From Pseudomonadota bacterium (GTDB lineage Bacteria; Desulfobacterota; Desulfobulbia; Desulfobulbales; Desulfurivibrionaceae): a DNA stretch of 64,000 nucleotides. Position numbers and translations under genes: made by a program. The first letter of the stretch is position 1. Every line of letters begins with the position of its first letter. Location of the stretch: contig JAHJRQ010000015.1 in the NCBI GenBank assembly GCA_018830485.1, positions 1-64,000 on the forward strand. Reading direction: 5' to 3'. Positions 23,197 through 32,533 of the stretch are shown here, one piece after another. The notes under the pieces were generated by a model. That model was not told the origin of the DNA and searched no databases. It was given only the letters and a program-made list of their open reading frames with translations.

Positions 23197-25164
23197 ATGA
23201 AAACAATTATGCGAACCATGCTTGCCTATGCCCTGGCCTTGGCCGCGATTTTCGGTTTTTGGTATACCGTCGGCCAGCCGCGCCCGATTCCGGAAGCGGA
23301 ACTGGCCGACCACCACACCCTGCAATGCGTATCCTATGCGCCCTTTGAAAAGGACCAGTCCCCCTTTGATTTTGCCAAGGGCATGACCATTGACCCCGCC
23401 CGGATCGACGCCGATCTGGCCATTCTCTCCACCCGTTTTTCCTGCATCCGCACCTATTCGGTGGCCGGGCTTGAGGCCTTGCCCCGGTATGCGGAAAAAT
23501 ACGGGATGCAGGTGCTGCTTGGCGCCTGGATTGGCGCAGACCCCAAACTTAATCAGCAGGAGCTGACAAAGGTTGTCGCCCTTGCCAAGCAACATCCCAC
23601 AAGCGTCCGGGCTGTGGTGGTGGGCAACGAAGTCCTGCTCCGCCGGGAGATCACCGGACCGCAGCTTGCCGAATACATCCGCCAGGTAAAAACCGAACTG
23701 CCCGGGGTGCCGGTCACCTATGCCGATGTCTGGGAGTTCTGGCTCAAGCATCCCGAAGTGGCTCCCGCCTGCGACTTTGTCACCATCCACATCCTGCCCT
23801 ACTGGGAGGACAACCCGGTTGGCATCGATCAGGCCATGGGCCACATCAAAAAGGTACGGGAAGAGATCGGCGAAAAGATCCCGGGCAAAAAAATCCTCAT
23901 CGGCGAAACCGGCTGGCCCTCCCAGGGACGGATGCGGGAAGGAGCATTGCCCAGCCTGGAAAACCAGGCTCGCTTCATTCGCGGCTTCATCGCTCTGGCC
24001 GAACAGGAGCATTGGCAATACAACCTGATTGAGGCCTTTGACCAGCCGTGGAAACGCGTCAAGGAAGGGGCGGTGGGCGGCTACTGGGGATTGTACAGCA
24101 CCGACCGAACCGACAAGCACATTCTGTCCGGGCCGGTCTCCAATTTCCCCAACTGGCGCATGCTCTTTGCCCAATCCGCGGCCATTGGCCTGCTGACCCT
24201 GCTCATTGCCCGCGGCCATGGCGACATGGGAGCAGCCCGCTGGCTGCAATTTTCAGTGGCCATGGCTGGCGGCGCCATTCTCATCGTGCTGCAGGGACAT
24301 CAGTTTGCCGTCATCTCCCGCAGCCTGTGGGAATACGCTTGGGCCTTCGCGGTGCTTGGCCTTTCAGCCTCTGTCTGGCTGCTGGCCCTTGCCGCCATTG
24401 CCTCCGGGGAAAAACCCGGCCATGCCGGCCTCTATGCCGCCATGGATTTCGTGCGAGGAAATGTGCGGATCACCCGTGAAATCGTTTTCGGCCTTCTCCG
24501 CCTCGGCATCGTGACCTGCGCCATGATCGCCGCTCTGGTCCTGCTCTGTGACGCGAGATACCGGAGCTTTAACAACTTCGGCTTCCTCATCCCCGCCCTC
24601 GCCTATGCATGGTTTCCTCGCAATCGGGTCCTCCAGCCCAGCAAAGGGCAGCTTGAACTGCTCTGCGCCCTGCTGCTCGCCTTTGCCGGCCTGGGAATTC
24701 TGGTCAACGAAACGCCGCTGAACTTGCAGGCCGATGTCTGGGTGACGCTCTGCCTGCTCCTCTCCTGGCCGCTCTGGCAGGATGGCAAAGGCAGTTCGCT
24801 CAAAGCCCTGCTCCCCTGGGCCGGAGTTGCCGCCCTTGGAGTTGCCGCCGCTCTTGCCTTGCGCCACTGGATATTCCAGGCGGAATCGCTGGTGGATGTC
24901 TGCGCCAGTTCCCCCAACACCCTGATCTGCACTGTGCGCTCCGCCCTTGGCGTGCTCGTTTACCACCAGACCCTGGGATGGACAAGCCTGGCCCTTGCCG
25001 TCCTTGCCCTGCTCTGGCAAAACGCCATGCTCACCGCCCTTGCCCTGGCAATGAGCGTGGCGAGCCTGCTGCTCTATAACGCGGACATGGGGGCGATCGC
25101 CTGCGTGCTGACCATCCTCTCCCTGGCCTACCGCTCCACCCCCCGTGCGTGCCGTGAAAAATAA
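23197..25164 (+). CDS. Membrane-anchored GH17-type beta-glucan hydrolase/transglycosylase
   Basis: 655 residues. The start ATG at 23197 has AGGTG upstream; a GTG at 23191 is also possible. After one N-terminal helix comes a GH17 domain (about 40-330): VVVGNEVLLRREI gives the acid/base Glu, LIGETGWPSQG gives the nucleophile Glu. The C-terminal half has about ten membrane helices. Similar proteins act on beta-1,3/1,6-glucans, for example in cyclic glucan synthesis; no partner glycosyltransferase is in the window. Substrate is therefore inferred. Confidence 0.82.
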   Translation: MKTIMRTMLAYALALAAIFGFWYTVGQPRPIPEAELADHHTLQCVSYAPFEKDQSPFDFAKGMTIDPARIDADLAILSTRFSCIRTYSVAGLEALPRYAEKYGMQVLLGAWIGADPKLNQQELTKVVALAKQHPTSVRAVVVGNEVLLRREITGPQLAEYIRQVKTELPGVPVTYADVWEFWLKHPEVAPACDFVTIHILPYWEDNPVGIDQAMGHIKKVREEIGEKIPGKKILIGETGWPSQGRMREGALPSLENQARFIRGFIALAEQEHWQYNLIEAFDQPWKRVKEGAVGGYWGLYSTDRTDKHILSGPVSNFPNWRMLFAQSAAIGLLTLLIARGHGDMGAARWLQFSVAMAGGAILIVLQGHQFAVISRSLWEYAWAFAVLGLSASVWLLALAAIASGEKPGHAGLYAAMDFVRGNVRITREIVFGLLRLGIVTCAMIAALVLLCDARYRSFNNFGFLIPALAYAWFPRNRVLQPSKGQLELLCALLLAFAGLGILVNETPLNLQADVWVTLCLLLSWPLWQDGKGSSLKALLPWAGVAALGVAAALALRHWIFQAESLVDVCASSPNTLICTVRSALGVLVYHQTLGWTSLALAVLALLWQNAMLTALALAMSVASLLLYNADMGAIACVLTILSLAYRSTPRACREK

Positions 25165-25165
25165 A

Positions 25166-25199
25166 AGCCGGAAGAGGGACAATCTCGCCCCTTCCGGCT
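25166..25199 (-). terminator. Intrinsic terminator between convergent genes
   Basis: AGCCGGAAG (25166-25174) / CTTCCGGCT (25191-25199). On the minus strand it is followed by TTTTATTTTTC, so it ends the porin-cytochrome transcript; it may also slow plus-strand transcripts. Confidence 0.8.
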
Positions 25200-25231
25200 C
25201 CCACGCAACACATAACCGCAACCCTCTTACG

Positions 25232-25576
25232 TCAAGGTCCCTTTTCCTCCTGACGCCTGCTCGCCCCAATCACATACTCGGTGAGCTGCGCGTACTGCTC
25301 CGCACTCAGAGACACCTTGGTTTTCTTTCGAGCCAGAATCCCAGCCCACTCCGAAGCCTTTCTCTCTTCAGGATAAAAGGCCCTGTGGCACCTGGTGCAC
25401 TCGCGCATGAAATACCCCCTGCCCTTTGACAGGGAAGCATCCTGCCTGCCTATGCCGGGATTTTCCGCTGTCGCCTTGTGTTGAGGCCCGTGGCCCTGGC
25501 CGGAGGCGCAACCGGACAGGATTACGGCTACGAGCACCGGCAATCCGCGCCGGAACAAAACCCTTTTTTTAAGCAT
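25232..25576 (-). CDS. Lipoprotein c-type cytochrome
   Basis: 114 residues. Type II signal peptide with lipobox LSGCASG, then a single heme-binding CTRCH in YFMRECTRCHRAFYPEER, and a helical tail SAEQYAQLTEYVIGASRR. Predicted periplasmic, membrane-anchored monoheme cytochrome for electron transfer or redox sensing. Starts 11 bp after the end of the porin gene, indicating an operon porin-cytochrome. Confidence 0.88.
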   Translation of the reverse strand: MLKKRVLFRRGLPVLVAVILSGCASGQGHGPQHKATAENPGIGRQDASLSKGRGYFMRECTRCHRAFYPEERKASEWAGILARKKTKVSLSAEQYAQLTEYVIGASRRQEEKGP

Positions 25577-25587
25577 ATCCTCACCCC

Positions 25588-26979
25588 CTAAAAGATCCAG
25601 CCGAGGCCCAGGTTAATTCTGTTGTCAAGATCCCCCTGCTCTGCCTCTCTGCCCTGGTAGTCGGCCTTTACCACGAAACTGGGCACCGGATAAAAGGCAA
25701 GGCCATAGGTCCACTCGTAAATGTCCTTGCTCAAGTCTGGCGCCACGCCGGCGGGCATCTGATGTTGGGTATCGTATTCGTCATAACGCACGAAGGCCAC
25801 CAGGTCGAACTTGGCGAACTTACCGGTTTTCCAGGCCGCCGGCATTATGTGGTAGCCGGCCTCCACCGAATAACCAAAAATTTCCTCGGCAACACCGGCA
25901 GACAGGCCGCTCCCATCGATTTCGGTAAAGGCCACCGTTCCCTTCACATCGAAGTCCCCTATTGCAACCGAAGCATCTGCCGAATATATGCCGATATCGC
26001 CGCTCACCTTAGGATCGCTGCCTTTTTGTCCGTTATTGATCCCGCCATAATACATTGAGGCTCCCAACCGCAAACTTTGCGCCCAGTCAAAGCCGCCCTC
26101 CTGGAAAGGATACAAATCGAGGCGTCCCGTAAAGGCCATATCATTCAAGCTTGACTCATCCTTGATCCTGCCCTCCCGGATTCCGGAACTTGTGAATTTG
26201 CTCCCATCAAGCCCGGCCACCAGATAGGCCTCGTAGCTCAAATTGGAAGCCAGGTTGCCAAAAATACCGATGCCGTCCGTGGACCAGGTGGAAGGGATGA
26301 TGACACTATCGAAAGTGGGCCGCTCCACGCTGTAGAAGCTGATCGGCTCATGGTTCTGGTTGGTCATGCCCAACGGGGCAAGGAAGCGGCCTGCGCGGAT
26401 GTTGGCCCGATCCGACAGGAGAAAATCCACATATGCCTGTTCCAGCATCAGATATCCGCTCGGTCTTCCGCTTTACAGATTAGTGTCCTGAACATAGGCG
26501 TGCTCAAGCTCGATCTCCGACTGAAACTTGATCCAGTCGGTGAATTCATAACCGACCAGCGCCACCATCCTGTGAAAGTCCAACTTGTCGTTGGACTTGC
26601 CGGAGGTGGAGCCTTCCTGAAAATTGGCATGAATCTCCCCGTAGCCGCCAAAACTGAACCTGGACAGAGGCGAATCCTTCTGCTGCTCGGCTACAGCTTC
26701 AGCCACCAGGGTCTTTATATCCTCCTTGTCCTGGGCCGGACTCAAGCCAGATTCAGCCCTGGGCCTTTCGGAAATTTTGCCTTCCAAAATCGCCACCTGA
26801 CGGCTCAACGCATCAATGTTTCCTTGCCTATTTTTCAATTCGCCGACAAGAACCTGCATCTGTCGCTCAAGCTCTTGAATCCTCGCTTCCTCACCGGTGG
26901 CGGCCAGGGCAAAACCAGACTGCATCGCCACCAACCCGACACAGCAGCCGAAAACAACACTGCGCATTCTTTTCCTCAT
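25588..26979 (-). pseudogene. Outer-membrane porin interrupted by one in-frame stop
   Basis: A signal peptide (RSVVFGCCVGLVAMQSGFALA), a coiled-coil (EEARIQELERQMQVLVGELK) and then a beta-barrel starting FSFGGYGEIHANFQ. The first reading stretch ends at a TAA at 26475-26473 (after YVQDTNL); the same frame continues without shift through SGRPSGYLMLEQAYVDFLLS to the barrel end LGLGWIF at 25588. Total 464 codons, normal for the family, so a single codon (Lys, Gln or Glu to TAA) explains the break. The rest looks intact. May be a recent null mutation, a recoded stop or a sequencing error. Confidence 0.85.
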
Positions 26980-27048
26980 TTTTCCTCCAGTAAAAGTTCA
27001 AGCTATACGATTAAGTTATGCCAACCTAACATGTAGGCGCCAAAAAAA

Positions 27049-27079
27049 CCTGCTTGCGGCGCCATTAACCGGAAGCAGG
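27049..27079 (-). terminator. Terminator hairpin in the porin leader
   Basis: On the minus strand the stem CCTGCTT / AAGCAGG (arms 27079-27073 and 27055-27049) is followed at once by TTTTTTT. It lies between the promoter at 27125-27153 and the porin start at 26979, so transcription of the porin must pass it. This suggests attenuation or a riboswitch-like control in the 5' leader. Confidence 0.7.
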
Positions 27080-27124
27080 CTTTACTAATAGAGTTAGTTG
27101 AATCTCACTCTTGTCCGTGCGCTC

Positions 27125-27153
27125 CTTATACAAGCTGTGTTTGTGGGGGTCAA
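27125..27153 (-). promoter_or_regulatory. Sigma-70-type promoter of the porin transcript
   Basis: Minus strand TTGACC (27153-27148), 17-bp spacer, TATAAG (27130-27125). The predicted leader to the porin ATG is about 140 bases and contains the terminator hairpin. The rest of the 26980-27306 gap shows no gene. Confidence 0.7.
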
Positions 27154-27306
27154 GTCTTTTTTTAGGATACCATAACTTTGTTACTGGATTAAAACTCGAG
27201 CAGGTCTTGTAACCCCTTTTATTGCAAAACAGGGTGAAGCGGTGTAAGAAATATTCGCCTTAACGGAAACAAAAAGAAGCGTAATCCGAATACCAGCAAA
27301 CCGGCC

Positions 27307-27990
27307 ATGACAGAGACACAGGGCAAAGACATTCTAGAGCAAGGTCTCACCGCCATGTCCATCGCCCTGGACGCACAAGCCCGCGACCGGCTTGCGGTCT
27401 ATTGCGACGAGCTGATCCGCTGGGGCGCCAAGATCAATCTGGTGGCCAAGGCCCCATTGCGCGAGATCTGGGAAACCCATTTCCTCGATTCCCTGAGCCT
27501 ACTCCGGGTTCTTCCTCCCCAAGGAAGCCAACAACAGCCGCTCCTCGACATCGGCACCGGCGCGGGCTTTCCCGGCCTGGCCCTCAAGGCGGCCCGGCCT
27601 GAGCTGCCGGTCATCCTGGTGGATCCCCGCCAGAAACGGGTTTCGTTTTTGCGCCATGTGATTCGCACCCTGGGCCTCAAGGATATCGAGGTGCTCTGTG
27701 GCCGTCTGGAAAAAACCTCCGCCGAGGTGGATGGACACATTCTTTCCATACCGATCATCACCAGCCGCGCTTTCACCGACATTGGGGAGTTTCTCCTGCA
27801 CACCGAAGCGGTCAGCCCGGCGGGCGGCCGGGTCATCTGCATGAAAGGCCCCCGGGCAGGGGAGGAAATCAATGCCTGGCAGCTTACCCAACCAAACAGC
27901 TCCTACCGGCTACAGGAAATTATCGAACTGACCCTGCCCTTTTCCGGCAAGGTCCGCAACCTGGTCATCTTCAGCAAAGAAGGCGCGTGA
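27307..27990 (+). CDS. rsmG: 16S rRNA (guanine527-N7)-methyltransferase
   Basis: 227 residues with RsmG order: [13 protein letters not shown] near the start, [12 protein letters not shown]-binding [27 protein letters not shown], and [12 protein letters not shown]. Methylates G527 of 16S rRNA. Its stop overlaps the GTG start of cobQ, so it heads a three-gene unit with two cobalamin genes. Confidence 0.95.
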   Translation: MTETQGKDILEQGLTAMSIALDAQARDRLAVYCDELIRWGAKINLVAKAPLREIWETHFLDSLSLLRVLPPQGSQQQPLLDIGTGAGFPGLALKAARPELPVILVDPRQKRVSFLRHVIRTLGLKDIEVLCGRLEKTSAEVDGHILSIPIITSRAFTDIGEFLLHTEAVSPAGGRVICMKGPRAGEEINAWQLTQPNSSYRLQEIIELTLPFSGKVRNLVIFSKEGA

Positions 27991-29486
27991 ACATCATGCC
28001 CACCCCCAAAACTCCGGCCATCATGTTCCAGGGCACCTGCTCCAACGCGGGCAAATCCGTGCTCACCGCAGCCCTCTGCCGCATCCTCCTGCAGGATGGG
28101 TTGCGGGTCGCTCCGTTCAAGGCCCAGAACATGTCGCTCAATTCTTTTGTCACCCGGGACGGCGGCGAGATGGGCCGCGCCCAGGTTGTGCAGGCCCAGG
28201 CGGCCCTCCTTGATCCGGATGTGCGCATGAACCCGGTCCTGCTCAAGCCTTCAAGCGACACAGGCAGCCAGGTTATTCTTCTCGGCAAGCCGGTTGGCAA
28301 CATGACGGTGAACGATTATCTGACATACAAGCCGCAGGCCTTTGTCGCGGTGCGGAACGCCTACGATTCCCTTGCCTCCGAATACGAGGTCATGGTCCTG
28401 GAAGGGGCGGGAAGCCCGGCCGAGGTGAACCTCAAGGGCCACGACATCGTCAACATGCCCATGGCCCGGCATGCCGAGGCCAAAGTCTTGCTGGTGGGGG
28501 ATATCGACCGGGGCGGGGTGTTCGCCTCCTTTGTCGGGACCATGGAGATTTTGGACGACTGGGAGCGGGAGCTGATAGCCGGATACGTGGTGAACCGCTT
28601 TCGCGGCCAGAAATCGCTGCTCTCCGAAGCGTTCGATTACATGGAAAAAAGAACCGGCAAGCCGGTGCTGGGCGTGGTGGATTACCTTGCCAACCTGGGG
28701 TTGCCGGAGGAAGATTCGGTGAACTTCAAGGCCGGCCTTTTCAGCCCGCACCGGCCTGCGGGAGAGCATGTCACCCTTGCGCTCATCGACCTGCCGCATA
28801 TTTCGAACTTCACCGATTTCGAGCCGTTTCTCTCCGAGCCGGACCTGTTTGTCAAAATCGCCAAAACCCCGGCCGACATTGAAGGCGCTGACGCCATAAT
28901 CCTGCCGGGCAGCAAAAACGTTATCGCTGACATCAAGTGGTTGTTCAACTCAGGCCTGGCTTCGGCTATAAAAAAATACGGCCAGAAGGGGAAGGAGATC
29001 ATCGGCATCTGCGGCGGCTTCCAGATGCTGGGGCACAGCATCGACGACCCTTACCATATCGAATCTGCCGGTGAAACCCTCACCGGCCTCGGCCTGCTCG
29101 ATCTTGCCACGGTGCTCGAAAAGAACAAGACCCTGACCCGGCAGCACGGCAGCCATCTCGCCTCGGGCCTTCCGGTGCATGGCTACGAAATTCACCACGG
29201 CCAGAGCCGGGCCAACTGTATCTGCGAGACGCTCACCTTCGCCAACGGGGAAAGCGGCGGGAAGGGCAACCCATCGCACACCATCTGGGGAACCTACCTG
29301 CACGGCATCTTCGATGCGGACCCCTTCCGGCGCTGGTTCATCGACCGGCTGCGGCTACGGCGGGGGCTTGCCCCACTTAACCGGGTGCAGGCCGCCTACG
29401 ATCTGGAACCGGCCTTCGACCGGTTGGCCGAAGCGGTGCGCAGTCAGATCGACATGACAGCCATCTACCGGCTGCTGAAAAAATGA
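27987..29486 (+). CDS. cobQ: Cobyric acid synthase
   Basis: 499 residues from a GTG at 27987 (GAAGG upstream); an ATG is at 27996. N-terminal P-loop-like [19 protein letters not shown] and [13 protein letters not shown], then a class I amidotransferase domain with Cys in [14 protein letters not shown] and His in the late [11 protein letters not shown]. Amidates side chains of adenosyl-cobyrinate a,c-diamide to cobyric acid. Overlaps rsmG and the next gene; cobalamin biosynthesis. Confidence 0.95.
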   Translation: MNIMPTPKTPAIMFQGTCSNAGKSVLTAALCRILLQDGLRVAPFKAQNMSLNSFVTRDGGEMGRAQVVQAQAALLDPDVRMNPVLLKPSSDTGSQVILLGKPVGNMTVNDYLTYKPQAFVAVRNAYDSLASEYEVMVLEGAGSPAEVNLKGHDIVNMPMARHAEAKVLLVGDIDRGGVFASFVGTMEILDDWERELIAGYVVNRFRGQKSLLSEAFDYMEKRTGKPVLGVVDYLANLGLPEEDSVNFKAGLFSPHRPAGEHVTLALIDLPHISNFTDFEPFLSEPDLFVKIAKTPADIEGADAIILPGSKNVIADIKWLFNSGLASAIKKYGQKGKEIIGICGGFQMLGHSIDDPYHIESAGETLTGLGLLDLATVLEKNKTLTRQHGSHLASGLPVHGYEIHHGQSRANCICETLTFANGESGGKGNPSHTIWGTYLHGIFDADPFRRWFIDRLRLRRGLAPLNRVQAAYDLEPAFDRLAEAVRSQIDMTAIYRLLKK

Positions 29487-30451
29487 TCTCCCTCGAATAC
29501 CAAATCCTCATCGCCATCCTCCTGGACCAGCTCATCGGCGATCCGCGCTGGCTGCCACATCCGGTGCGGATCATCGGCGCGGCCTGCGTTGGTTGCGAGC
29601 GGCTCACCCGCGCCGTGCTGCCGCCGTTGGCCGCCGGAATCTCCTCGGTCATCCTGGTTCTGGGACTCACCGGAGCAACGGCCTGGGCCATGATCGCCGG
29701 GACAACCCTGATCCACCCCTGGCTGGGAACCGCAGTATCCACACTGTTGCTCTACACCACCATCGCAGCCCGCGATCTGGCCAGCCACAGCAGGCAGGTG
29801 TATGCGGCGCTTGCCGCAGGTGATCTGGTTGAATCCCGCAGGGGGGTGGGGATGATCGTTGGCCGGGACACGGCCAACCTCGACGAGGCAGGGGTGGCAA
29901 GGGCTGCGGTGGAATCGGTGGCGGAATCCATGGTGGACGGGGTGACAGCGCCGCTCTTTTTCGCGGTGCTGGGCGGGCCCATGGCTGCCCTGCTTTACAA
30001 GGCGGTCAACACCATGGACTCCATGTTCGGGTATAAAAACGAGCAGTATCTCACATTCGGATGGGCTGCGGCCCGGCTGGATGATCTGGCCAATTTTGTC
30101 CCGGCCCGGATGACTTCGCTGATGATCCCGGCTGCTGCGTTTCTGCTACGCCTTGATGCAAAAGGCGCTCTTTTTATTCTCCTGCGGGACCGCCTCAAGC
30201 ATGCCAGCCCCAACTCGGGCCATACCGAGGCGGCGGTGGCCGGCGCGCTGGGTGTGCAACTTGGCGGAACAAATCTCTATTTCGGCAAAGTAGTGGAAAA
30301 ACCCACCATCGGCGATGCCGCCCGACCCGTCGAGCCGCGGGACATCCTCCGCGCCAACCGCCTCATGCTGCTTTCCTCAGCCATCACTCTGCTGGGATTT
30401 TTCGCCCTGCGCCAGCAGTGCCTTGCCCTACAGGCCTACTTCACCCCGTAA
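29483..30451 (+). CDS. cbiB: Adenosylcobinamide-phosphate synthase
   Basis: 322 residues. CbiB/CobD signature: [20 protein letters not shown] at the N-terminus, [29 protein letters not shown], and [13 protein letters not shown] near the end; several membrane helices. Attaches the aminopropanol arm to cobyric acid. Its start overlaps the cobQ stop (ATGA) and its last 16 bp overlap the convergent gene on the other strand. Confidence 0.95.
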   Translation: MISLEYQILIAILLDQLIGDPRWLPHPVRIIGAACVGCERLTRAVLPPLAAGISSVILVLGLTGATAWAMIAGTTLIHPWLGTAVSTLLLYTTIAARDLASHSRQVYAALAAGDLVESRRGVGMIVGRDTANLDEAGVARAAVESVAESMVDGVTAPLFFAVLGGPMAALLYKAVNTMDSMFGYKNEQYLTFGWAAARLDDLANFVPARMTSLMIPAAAFLLRLDAKGALFILLRDRLKHASPNSGHTEAAVAGALGVQLGGTNLYFGKVVEKPTIGDAARPVEPRDILRANRLMLLSSAITLLGFFALRQQCLALQAYFTP

Positions 30452-31224
30452 TTGCCAAGGGCTTCCAGATATGGCCCGAACAGGTCGTTGTAATCGTTCA
30501 TGCCCCTTTTCAGGATGATGGAAAAATAGCCGGCGTCGTTGTCGTTGACCACCAGATTGGCGCTGTTGGCCAAGGCTTCCAGATCGTACAGGGTGCGAAA
30601 CTCAGGGCCTACCAGGACATAAAAGACATAGCGCCGCCGGGACATGGCCATTTCCCGCATATACTGGTGAACCGCGGAGCCGTCCAGCCCATCCCCCTCA
30701 AACCTGCTGTGCAGCACCACCGCCTCAAAATTCATGAACTGCATCTTGGCGATGGCCTCTTCCGCCGAACGAACATAGGTGGGCTGGTAGCCCATCTCAC
30801 CGAAGGCCATGGTCGCCTGGGTGGTTATCTCCTCGTCCCCGGCCATGATCAGGGCGTGGGGCACGTTCTCAACCGCCTCCTTTTCGCTGTACACCCCGCT
30901 GGACAGCCAGCCGAGATCCGGCGGTTTGGGGGCGTCCGGCGGCAGGCGAACCGGCTGGGGTTTTTTTTGCGCCGCAGCCACCATCCCCACCGCAGCCTGA
31001 TCCTCATTGCCGGTGTGCTCGGCAAAAAGCACGTCCATTAAGGCGCCCGCAGGCTGACCGGCCACTGAGCCGTCACTGTTCAATTCGATGGGCTGCTTGC
31101 ATTTCGGACAACCAATCTTCAGGGTTCTGCCCGGAGACAGCGAGGCAAGGGCGCTCTTGATCTTTTCAAGCTGGGCTTCGCTCAGCATGAGGGTCTGCTG
31201 GCAATGGGGACACTGGGCAAGCAT
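30436..31224 (-). CDS. Zinc-ribbon and receiver-like domain protein linked to PilT
   Basis: 262 residues. N-terminal MJ0042-type zinc ribbon (CPHCQQTL ... CPKCKQPIEL), a linker, then a response-regulator-like fold (PHALIMAGDEEITTQATMAFGEMGY, AEEAIAKMQFMNFEAVVLHS). At the position of the phospho-acceptor (normally D after the third strand) there is H-S-R, so it is a degenerate receiver. Downstream of and co-directional with the PilT-like ATPase; a motility or surface-sensing regulator is inferred. I know of no functional study of this architecture. Confidence 0.75.
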   Translation of the reverse strand: MLAQCPHCQQTLMLSEAQLEKIKSALASLSPGRTLKIGCPKCKQPIELNSDGSVAGQPAGALMDVLFAEHTGNEDQAAVGMVAAAQKKPQPVRLPPDAPKPPDLGWLSSGVYSEKEAVENVPHALIMAGDEEITTQATMAFGEMGYQPTYVRSAEEAIAKMQFMNFEAVVLHSRFEGDGLDGSAVHQYMREMAMSRRRYVFYVLVGPEFRTLYDLEALANSANLVVNDNDAGYFSIILKRGMNDYNDLFGPYLEALGNYGVK

Positions 31225-31241
31225 GGATTTCCTCCGATAGT

Positions 31242-31259
31242 AGCTTATAGCTATAAGCT
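31242..31259. repeat. Perfect 18-bp palindrome between the PilT-like gene and the zinc-ribbon gene
   Basis: AGCTTATAGCTATAAGCT, identical to its reverse complement. It lies 17 bp upstream of the start of the zinc-ribbon/receiver gene. Could be an operator or a small hairpin. Confidence 0.6.
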
Positions 31260-31271
31260 GTAAAACGGCTC

Positions 31272-32450
31272 CTAAAACCCCGAGCGCCGCTTCTCTTCCT
31301 GTTTCACATCCATGGCCAGGCCGGTGATCCCGGTGGTGGACTCGCCCCGGGCGGACTTGATGGAATCCAGCCCCCGGTTGACCGCGGTTTTCCGGGTGCA
31401 GTAACTGGCGGCGGTCTCCTCGGTGATCAGGCCGTCCTCGTAAAGTTCAAGGATATGCTGGTCAAAGGTTTGCCAGCCGAGGGCCTTGGCGTCGGCAATA
31501 ATGTCATAATAGGTCTTGTCTTCGGTTTCCCCGTTCATGATCAGCTCGCGCACCCGCAGGCTCATGCCCATGATCTCGAAGGCCGCCACCCGGCCGCCGC
31601 CGACCTTGGGAAGAAGCCGCTGACAGACGATCCAGCGGATGGTGTCCACCAGCCGGTTGCGCACCTGGGCCTGTTCCTCCTGCTCGAACATGCCAAGTAT
31701 TCGGTTGATGGTCTGGCCCGCGTCCACGGTATGCAGGGTGGAGAGCACCAGATGCCCGGTTTCCGCGGCGGAAAGGCCGATCTCCATGGTTTCCCGGTCG
31801 CGCATCTCGCCCACCAGGATAACCTTGGGCGCCTGCCGCAGGGCGGCCCGCAACCCCGAGGCAAAGGAGTCGAAATCATTGCCCAGCTCCCGCTGGTTGA
31901 AAGTGGCCATCTTGTGCTGGTGCACATACTCGATGGGGTCTTCCAGGGTGACGATATGCACCGGCTTCTCGTCGTTGATCTTGTCCAGCAGCGCGGCCAG
32001 GCTGGTGGATTTACCCGAACCGGTGGCGCCGGTAACCAGGATGATGCCGTTGCGCTCCTCGGCCATGTTGTAGAAGAGCTTGGGCAGATTCAACTGGCTG
32101 ATGGTGGGGATTTTCATCTCCAGCTTCCGCAGCACCGTGGAAAGGTTGGTCTTTTGCGAGAAAACATTGACCCGGAACCGGGCCTTTTGACCCAGCCAGT
32201 ATGAAAGATCGCAGGAGCCGTGCTTGACCAGGTCGTCGAGCAGCCTCTTGTTGCCGCCGATGAGATTGAGGGCGAACACCTCGGCCTGAAACGGGGTAAG
32301 CGAAGGCACCGGCGGCTCCACGGTCACCGGCGCCAGTTGCCCGGAGGCCTCCACCTGCAGAGGCTTGCCCACCGTGATATTGAGATCGGAAACATTGCCG
32401 TAGGTTTCCAACATGCTGGTGATCCAGTAGTCTATCTCCGTTTGTTTCAT
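31272..32450 (-). CDS. pilT: PilT-family pilus retraction ATPase
   Basis: 392 residues. Secretion-ATPase core: Walker A GATGSGKSTS, Asp box LEDPIEYVHQ, Walker B-like PKVILVGEMRDRETME and His box AAETGHLVLSTLHT, plus the late AAFEIM segment. The C-terminus has an unusual extension (about 335-392, YCTRKTAVNRGLDSIKSARG). PilT or PilU paralogue that depolymerises type IV pili. Lies between mltA and the zinc-ribbon/receiver gene, all minus strand. PilT versus PilU is not decided. Confidence 0.88.
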   Translation of the reverse strand: MKQTEIDYWITSMLETYGNVSDLNITVGKPLQVEASGQLAPVTVEPPVPSLTPFQAEVFALNLIGGNKRLLDDLVKHGSCDLSYWLGQKARFRVNVFSQKTNLSTVLRKLEMKIPTISQLNLPKLFYNMAEERNGIILVTGATGSGKSTSLAALLDKINDEKPVHIVTLEDPIEYVHQHKMATFNQRELGNDFDSFASGLRAALRQAPKVILVGEMRDRETMEIGLSAAETGHLVLSTLHTVDAGQTINRILGMFEQEEQAQVRNRLVDTIRWIVCQRLLPKVGGGRVAAFEIMGMSLRVRELIMNGETEDKTYYDIIADAKALGWQTFDQHILELYEDGLITEETAASYCTRKTAVNRGLDSIKSARGESTTGITGLAMDVKQEEKRRSGF

Positions 32451-32533
32451 GCCCTTCCCCTCTCCGCCATGTTCCGTAGTCTGCCTGGCCCTTTGCTACA
32501 AGGATTGTATAAGACCGGCCCGGATTCTGACAA

